A DNA stretch of 19,274 bases from Candidatus Rokuibacteriota bacterium (GTDB lineage: Bacteria > Methylomirabilota > Methylomirabilia > Rokubacteriales > CSP1-6): positions 1-19,274 of the forward strand of contig JACQCL010000036.1 of the NCBI GenBank assembly GCA_016201645.1, read 5' to 3'. The notes beneath the pieces were generated by a model, which did not search any database, was not told where the DNA came from, and worked only from the letters and a program-made list of their open reading frames with translations. The translations under genes were made by a program, and so were the position numbers. This document shows positions 15,647-19,274 of the stretch, one piece after another. The stretch's first letter is position 1, and each line of letters opens with the position of its first letter.

Positions 15647-16873
15647 TCAGGTCAGCGGCACTTCGTTGACGTAAATGGTAAAGGACGAGTTCCGGGCGTC
15701 GCGCAAAGCTTCTCTGATCTGGGCGGCCCCCTTCCCCGCCCCGCTCGCCAAGAGAGACTCGAAGAAGCCGACGTAAAAGTGATCCGGATACACGGTCACC
15801 GCAAGTCGTAACGTGAGCCCAGGGGCCGGCAACGGCTGCCGGTAGTGAAAGGTCAGCCGGTCGCCGGGGGCAAGCCGCGTGTCGAAGCGTTCCTGGGAGA
15901 GGTCGAGCGTCACCTCGCGCGCGATGATCCTCTCCTGGCGGCTTTCAGGCAACACGCGACCGGACCGTCCCACCAGCTCTCCCGACACGACGACCCGGGG
16001 AGTGACGTACGTTGGAAAGTAATGCCCGACCTTGCTGCTGGTGATCGTGAGCGTCGCCCGCACCGTTTCGCCCACCCGATAGTGCTCCTGCTCGATGGAA
16101 ACTCCCACCGTCAGGCCCGAGCGGACCATCTCGGGATCATGGATCCCGCGCCAGAGGTGGCGGCGGTCGGGCATATGGCACTCCTGGCACTGGACCCCGG
16201 AGCGGCCGAAGGGACTCGCCTTCCACTCCTCGTAGGTATTCTCCAGAAGCTTACCGTTCAGCGCGAAGCCGTCCGGCGGGAACTGGTGGCAGTCCCTGCA
16301 GAACTCTGCCCGAAGGAACGCGGGGGTCCGGGTCACCCCGTTGTGAGGAAGGCGCTCCCGGGGCAGCTCGCTCGCGAGCGACCCGTCGCGCTTCGGCGGG
16401 CCGAACCGCTGGTGGCCACGCACGTGGCAGGCTGGGCAGGCGAGCCCCCGAGCCTGGAGGCCGGCATCGAACGCCAGATTGGAGGCCAACCCGCCCCCGG
16501 GACCTCCGACTTTCTCCTGTTGCTCCGTCAGCGGCGCGTGGCAGACGTAGCAGCCGAGTGCCGATTCCGGATCGGTGGCGAGCATCTCCACGAGCTGACC
16601 CTTGACCCCGGGGCCCATGCTCTCTGCATGGCGGCTTCCCTGCCAGTCCCCCAGCTGAGCGGGATGACAGGTGCCACAGCTCTCCGGCCTCAGGGAGGCC
16701 TCCAGCAGGGTGAAGCGGGCCGGAGACCTCCCCTGAGGCGGGATCGGACGGTCCCAGTGGCGACGGAGGAAGTCGACCTGCTCCGTCTCCGTCCATCGCT
16801 TCTGAGCCTCGGCCCCGGAGAAGAGAAGGAGGAGGGCGAAGAGCAGAACGAAGGGGCGATGGAGAGAAGCCAT
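15647..16873 (-). CDS. Secreted pentaheme cytochrome c
   Basis: 408 residues. A signal peptide (about 1-23, LFALLLLFSGAEA) directs export, and five CxxCH motifs mark covalent haem c sites: CGTCH (66-70), CYVCH (108-112), CPACH (146-150), CRDCH (192-196) and CQECH (229-233). Extra histidines such as H82 and H153 could be distal ligands. After about residue 245 there is a haem-free, beta-rich domain (VGVSIEQEHYRVGETVRATLTI and following) similar to C-terminal domains of other multihaem cytochromes. Likely a periplasmic electron-transfer protein or oxidoreductase; the substrate is unknown. It follows the small secreted protein gene by 22 bases and has a GGGGGG stretch before its ATG, so the two probably form an operon. 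Confidence 0.92.
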   Translation of the reverse strand: MASLHRPFVLLFALLLLFSGAEAQKRWTETEQVDFLRRHWDRPIPPQGRSPARFTLLEASLRPESCGTCHPAQLGDWQGSRHAESMGPGVKGQLVEMLATDPESALGCYVCHAPLTEQQEKVGGPGGGLASNLAFDAGLQARGLACPACHVRGHQRFGPPKRDGSLASELPRERLPHNGVTRTPAFLRAEFCRDCHQFPPDGFALNGKLLENTYEEWKASPFGRSGVQCQECHMPDRRHLWRGIHDPEMVRSGLTVGVSIEQEHYRVGETVRATLTITSSKVGHYFPTYVTPRVVVSGELVGRSGRVLPESRQERIIAREVTLDLSQERFDTRLAPGDRLTFHYRQPLPAPGLTLRLAVTVYPDHFYVGFFESLLASGAGKGAAQIREALRDARNSSFTIYVNEVPLT

Positions 16874-16895
16874 CGCCCCCCATTCTACCTGCCTA

Positions 16896-17321
16896 CTACT
16901 TTTTCGCCCCGCAGGGGTTTTTCGCCCCGCACGGGTTCGCCGCCTGGGCCGCCTTCACTTCCTGGACGGCCAGGATCCGCTGGCCGCCGGGAGCCATGTA
17001 TAGGTTCCCCTTCATCGTCACCACCCGCTCGAAGTACTCGCGGAGCGGCGCGTTCGGGTCCTTGAATGGAGCGTCGGCCATCAACGTATAAAGCACGTTC
17101 GCCTTCTCGTCCAGGAGCGCCATCCGCACCCCGGCCTTGTCGCAGCCGCTCGCGCACTCTCGATGGCTCTCTCCCTTCAACCCCGCGGGAAAAAGGCAGA
17201 CATTGTCAATCACCCGGCCCGTCACCGTGACGGGCTTCCCCTTCTCCTGGGCCCAGCCCGGCGCCGCGAGGACAGCCAGCACCAGCACTGCGACGAGCCC
17301 AACACCATACATAGCTTTCAT
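16896..17321 (-). CDS. Small secreted protein with HxxCxxxC motif and NPCGAK tail repeats
   Basis: 141 residues with a signal peptide (1-24, GLVAVLVLAVLAAPGWAQ). The mature part reads PVTVTGRVIDNVC, then HRECASGC (H53, C56, C60), then VLYTLMADAPFKD and VVTMKGNLYMAPGG. The C-terminus carries two NPCGAK repeats with C131 and C137. The pattern suggests a metal- or redox-active small periplasmic protein; I do not recognise a named family. I start at the ATG 17321, backed by AGGAGG (17329-17334) and the signal peptide; a longer in-frame extension upstream lacks support. It is first of a two-gene unit with the pentaheme cytochrome, suggesting a shared role in electron transfer. Confidence 0.85.
   Translation of the reverse strand: MKAMYGVGLVAVLVLAVLAAPGWAQEKGKPVTVTGRVIDNVCLFPAGLKGESHRECASGCDKAGVRMALLDEKANVLYTLMADAPFKDPNAPLREYFERVVTMKGNLYMAPGGQRILAVQEVKAAQAANPCGAKNPCGAKK
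16901..16936. repeat. Tandem 18-bp repeat encoding NPCGAK units
   Basis: Two copies of an 18-base unit (TTTTCGCCCCGCASGGGT, one difference) lie head to tail at the 3' end of the small secreted protein gene and encode the NPCGAK duplication. Such in-frame units can expand or contract by slippage. Confidence 0.8.
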
Positions 17322-17480
17322 GACTTCTCCTCCTTTGGGTTTGCGTCGGCCGGACATCTTCGGAATCCTCTCTGCCAAGAAAACATCTGAAGAGATGGAG
17401 TTATTCCCCGGGCGGGGCGTTGCCGGGATCAGGGAAGGCGTGCTAAGGTAATGGAAATTCGGGACGGATCGGAGGCTGGG

Positions 17481-17732
17481 ATGGCAAAGGCGCATTCCGG
17501 GCCCGGATGTCGGGAGATCGTGACCCTGCTGGCCGACTACCTGGACGGCAGTCTCGACCCCGGTACCGCCCGAAGCCTCGAGGCTCACCTGGAGGGCTGC
17601 GCCCCGTGCGTGGCATTCGTCAATACCTACAAAGGCACCCTCAAGGCCGCCCGTCAGTTGAAGGAGACCGACATCCCTCCCGAGCTCAAGGAGCGACTGC
17701 TCTCGTTTCTCCGGAATCGGAACATCCCGTAA
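17481..17732 (+). CDS. Small zinc-finger (anti-sigma-type, zf-HC2) protein
   Basis: 83 residues. Contains C10 followed by the H-x3-C-x2-C motif (H36, C40, C43) in EAHLEGCAPC, the zinc site of anti-sigma factor N-termini. There is no membrane segment and no sensor domain, so it would be a free-standing cytoplasmic zinc-finger domain. I start at ATG 17481, with GGAGG (17471-17475) five bases upstream; an ATG at 17451 in frame is weaker. No sigma factor gene is adjacent within the window, which is unusual for an anti-sigma factor. It is divergent from the secreted-protein gene and convergent with the permease gene. Confidence 0.85.
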   Translation: MAKAHSGPGCREIVTLLADYLDGSLDPGTARSLEAHLEGCAPCVAFVNTYKGTLKAARQLKETDIPPELKERLLSFLRNRNIP

Positions 17733-17759
17733 TCGTCAGCCCCACCGCCGAATCGCGCC

Positions 17760-18833
17760 CTAGAATCCCAGCCCTGCCGCGACGACACCGCTGAGCACCC
17801 CCAAGACAATCACCGCACCGGCGACGAACACCAGCACCCTCAGGGGAAAGCCCTTGGCCAGCATCACCAGCGACGGAAGGCTCACCGCCGGCAAAGTCGT
17901 CAGGAGGGCAGCGGCAGGGCTTGCGCCGAGGCCGAACGCCATCAACGTTTGGACAATCGGGACCTCCCCCGCCGTCGGAATGGCGAAGAGCGTCCCCGCC
18001 ACCGCGAGGCCGAGGGTCCAGAGAACGCCGCTGCCATTCGGCGTGACGACGGGGAACAACCAAGCGCGGGCCGCGCCGAGCATAAGCACGAGGATCACGT
18101 ACTCCGGGATGAGTCCCACGGAAAGCTGCCACAACGCTTTGAGCCAGCGGACCCAGACCGAACCTTCTCGAGAGTCCCCCCCCGCGGATTGGGTCATCGG
18201 CAGGTAGTCAGCTGCCGGCGAGGTTTCCGATCTCACGATCCACTTCACGAAATAAGCGACCCCGAACACGAGGACCACCGCGACGGCCACGCGCAGCCCA
18301 ACCCAGCGCCAGCCGAGTACGAACCCCATGAAGGTCATCGTCGCCGGGTTGAGGATGGGATTGCCTAACCAAAATGCGAGGGCTGCGCCGGTCGAGCAGC
18401 CGCTCTTCCTGAGCCCCAGTGCCACTGGGGCAGCGCAGCACGTTCACATCATCAAAGGGACGGACGACAACCCCGCCAGGGCCACTCCCTGGAAATTCAT
18501 GCGTCCGAACACCCGCGCGAGCCAGTCTCTCGGCACCGCGACCTGGACGCCGGCCCCGATCAGCAGGCCAAGCACCATCGCCTGCCAGATGGACTTCCCG
18601 TAGGCCCATGCGTAGCCCCATGCGGCCTCCCAAGAGGGCGGTGGCGCCTCCGCACCCTTTCCGGAAACGATCGAGGGGCTGATCGAATGCTGAGCCGCGG
18701 CGATGAAGGCCTTGTCGTAATACGGGTCCCACTTCACATAATAGAGGCCGAAAACGAGGATCAGTGCGAGCGCAGCAATTCCTCCCGCGTAGCGGTTCGC
18801 CACACCCACGTTCAGCGCGCGTTCATTCCTCAT
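17760..18833 (-). CDS. Selenocysteine-containing permease (ArsP/DUF318-like), UGA read as Sec
   Basis: A single 357-residue membrane protein interrupted by an in-frame TGA at 18446-18444. Upstream (1-129) has membrane segments at about 17-33 and 83-100. The text around the UGA is SSVPLMM-U-TCCAAPVALGLRKSG; permeases of the ArsP/DUF318 type have a cysteine at the UGA position in a CTCC-like motif of this spot, so Sec130 with C132 and C133 replaces it. Downstream (138-357) follow AFWLGNPILNPATMTFMGFV and several membrane helices ending in VIVLGVLSGVVAAGL. Both halves are in the same frame with no gap. A SECIS-like hairpin sits right after the UGA. The gene lies next to selD. Substrate unknown; organoarsenical, metal or selenium compounds are possible. 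The start ATG 18833 has GAGAGGGA about ten bases upstream. Confidence 0.85.
18411..18443 (-). promoter_or_regulatory. Bacterial SECIS-like element of the permease gene
   Basis: Just downstream of the UGA, GCCCCAG (18431-18425) pairs perfectly with CTGGGGC (18419-18413) around the loop TGGCA (18424-18420), which carries two G residues; an extra T-A pair can extend the stem to 8 bp. The loop starts 19 bases after the UGA, inside the usual bacterial SECIS range. The stem overlies the conserved CCAAPVALG codons. Confidence 0.76.
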
Positions 18834-18994
18834 CGGGCCATGTCCCTCTCGCCTGCTCCTCTCAGCGAACTCCTTGTGCCCTTGAGACGCGCTTCCATCC
18901 TATAGAGATTCGCCTGGAGCACAAATCGAAAGCCCCGATAGAATGGGGTCGCAGGAATAGACGGATTCGATGAAGGACTACGGACGGGCGGCGC

Positions 18995-19274
18995 CTAGAG
19001 GACCCGGATGGTGGGCTCTGCCACGACTTCGCCGATCTCCCAGCAGGGCTCGCCGCGCCCCTTAAAGGCTTCGATGACGCGCCCGGCGCGATCGGGGGAG
19101 ACGGCAAAGAAGAGACCACCCGAGGTCTCAGATTCGAAGAGCAGGCTCGTCAGCGCGGCGGAGAGCGACCGGTCAATCTGGAGTTGCCCCTTGGCCCCGA
19201 GGGTTGACGCAAGGTGGCGGCGGTTCCGCTTCATGCCGCCGCTCAGGTGACCTTTCTCTGCCAGGGGCAGCGCC
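18995..19274 (-). CDS. selD: Selenide, water dikinase (SelD), C-terminal part only
   Basis: SelD makes selenophosphate from selenide and ATP, the selenium donor for selenocysteyl-tRNA. The window holds the last 92 residues; the start and catalytic Cys/Sec region lie to the right. Seen: GHLSGGMKRNRRHL near the edge (a C-terminal SelD feature of the form S-G-G-x-x-R-N), then FESETSGGLFFAVSPDRA (matching the family's D-P-Q-T-S-G-G-L-L stretch) and WEIGEVV before the TAG stop. It runs in the same direction as the permease gene, 161 bases apart. That gap shows no gene, only a GAGAGGGA ribosome-binding site for the permease. Its presence supports reading UGA as selenocysteine in this genome. Confidence 0.9.
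   Translation of the reverse strand, partial: ALPLAEKGHLSGGMKRNRRHLASTLGAKGQLQIDRSLSAALTSLLFESETSGGLFFAVSPDRAGRVIEAFKGRGEPCWEIGEVVAEPTIRVL

Noticed and set aside
15845..17065. 406-codon plus-strand open frame
   Set aside because: Antisense shadow of the pentaheme cytochrome and the small secreted protein; no domain or ribosome-binding site.
17760..18833. Two separate permease half-genes divided by a stop codon (a pseudogene)
   Set aside because: The halves are in the same frame, joined at a conserved motif with UGA at the cysteine position, and followed by a hairpin at SECIS distance. The second half has no start with a ribosome-binding site.
18930..18950. Possible terminator after selD (CCCC, 8 bases, GGGG, followed by CTTTCG on the minus strand)
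   Set aside because: The stem is only four base pairs and the T-tract is short, so it is not supported as a terminator.
18834..18994. Possible tRNA or small RNA between selD and the permease gene
   Set aside because: No cloverleaf, anticodon arm or tRNA-Sec-like long arm could be drawn in this 161-base gap.

Overview
This is a GC-rich bacterial chromosomal segment with densely packed genes, mostly on the minus strand. The isc operon, MoxR/VWA operon, pentaheme cytochrome, secreted protein with NPCGAK tails, and selenium machinery would suit an uncultured NC10/Rokubacteria-like or deltaproteobacterial-type lineage. That placement is weak inference. No tRNA, rRNA, CRISPR array, transposase or phage gene was seen.

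Left part (1-2475): an isc operon in the order iscR-iscS-iscU-iscA on the minus strand, with iscA cut by the window edge. A near-perfect type-1 IscR operator lies between iscR and the divergent glutamate dehydrogenase gene. The encoded IscS has lost the PLP lysine (Met207) and the catalytic histidine (Gln105) but keeps the persulfide cysteine. Next come gdhA (+), two terminator-like hairpins, and a GalT-family gene (-) with its own promoter and an altered active-site motif (HPYSR).

Middle (4850-14417): a small selenoprotein glutaredoxin gene (+) that normal ORF calling misses, because UGA encodes the first residue of its UxxC motif. Facing it is a tightly coupled five-gene operon: moxR, a membrane protein, a DUF58 protein, a 1465-residue protein with three VWA domains, and a TPR lipoprotein/secreted-type protein. 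This resembles Bat (aerotolerance) operons.

Right part (14503-19274): a glycosyltransferase, a five-haem secreted cytochrome c, a small secreted Cys protein, a divergent small zinc-finger protein, a membrane permease and the C-terminal end of selD. The permease is split by an in-frame UGA exactly at the first position of its C-T-C-C motif, with a SECIS-like hairpin right behind it. I read it as one selenoprotein permease of 357 residues.

The main novelty is a selenium-linked locus: two UGA-containing genes (redox protein UxxC and permease UTCC), each with a hairpin at the expected SECIS distance, in the same window as selD. Several ordinary genes here end with TGA, so UGA is not generally reassigned.
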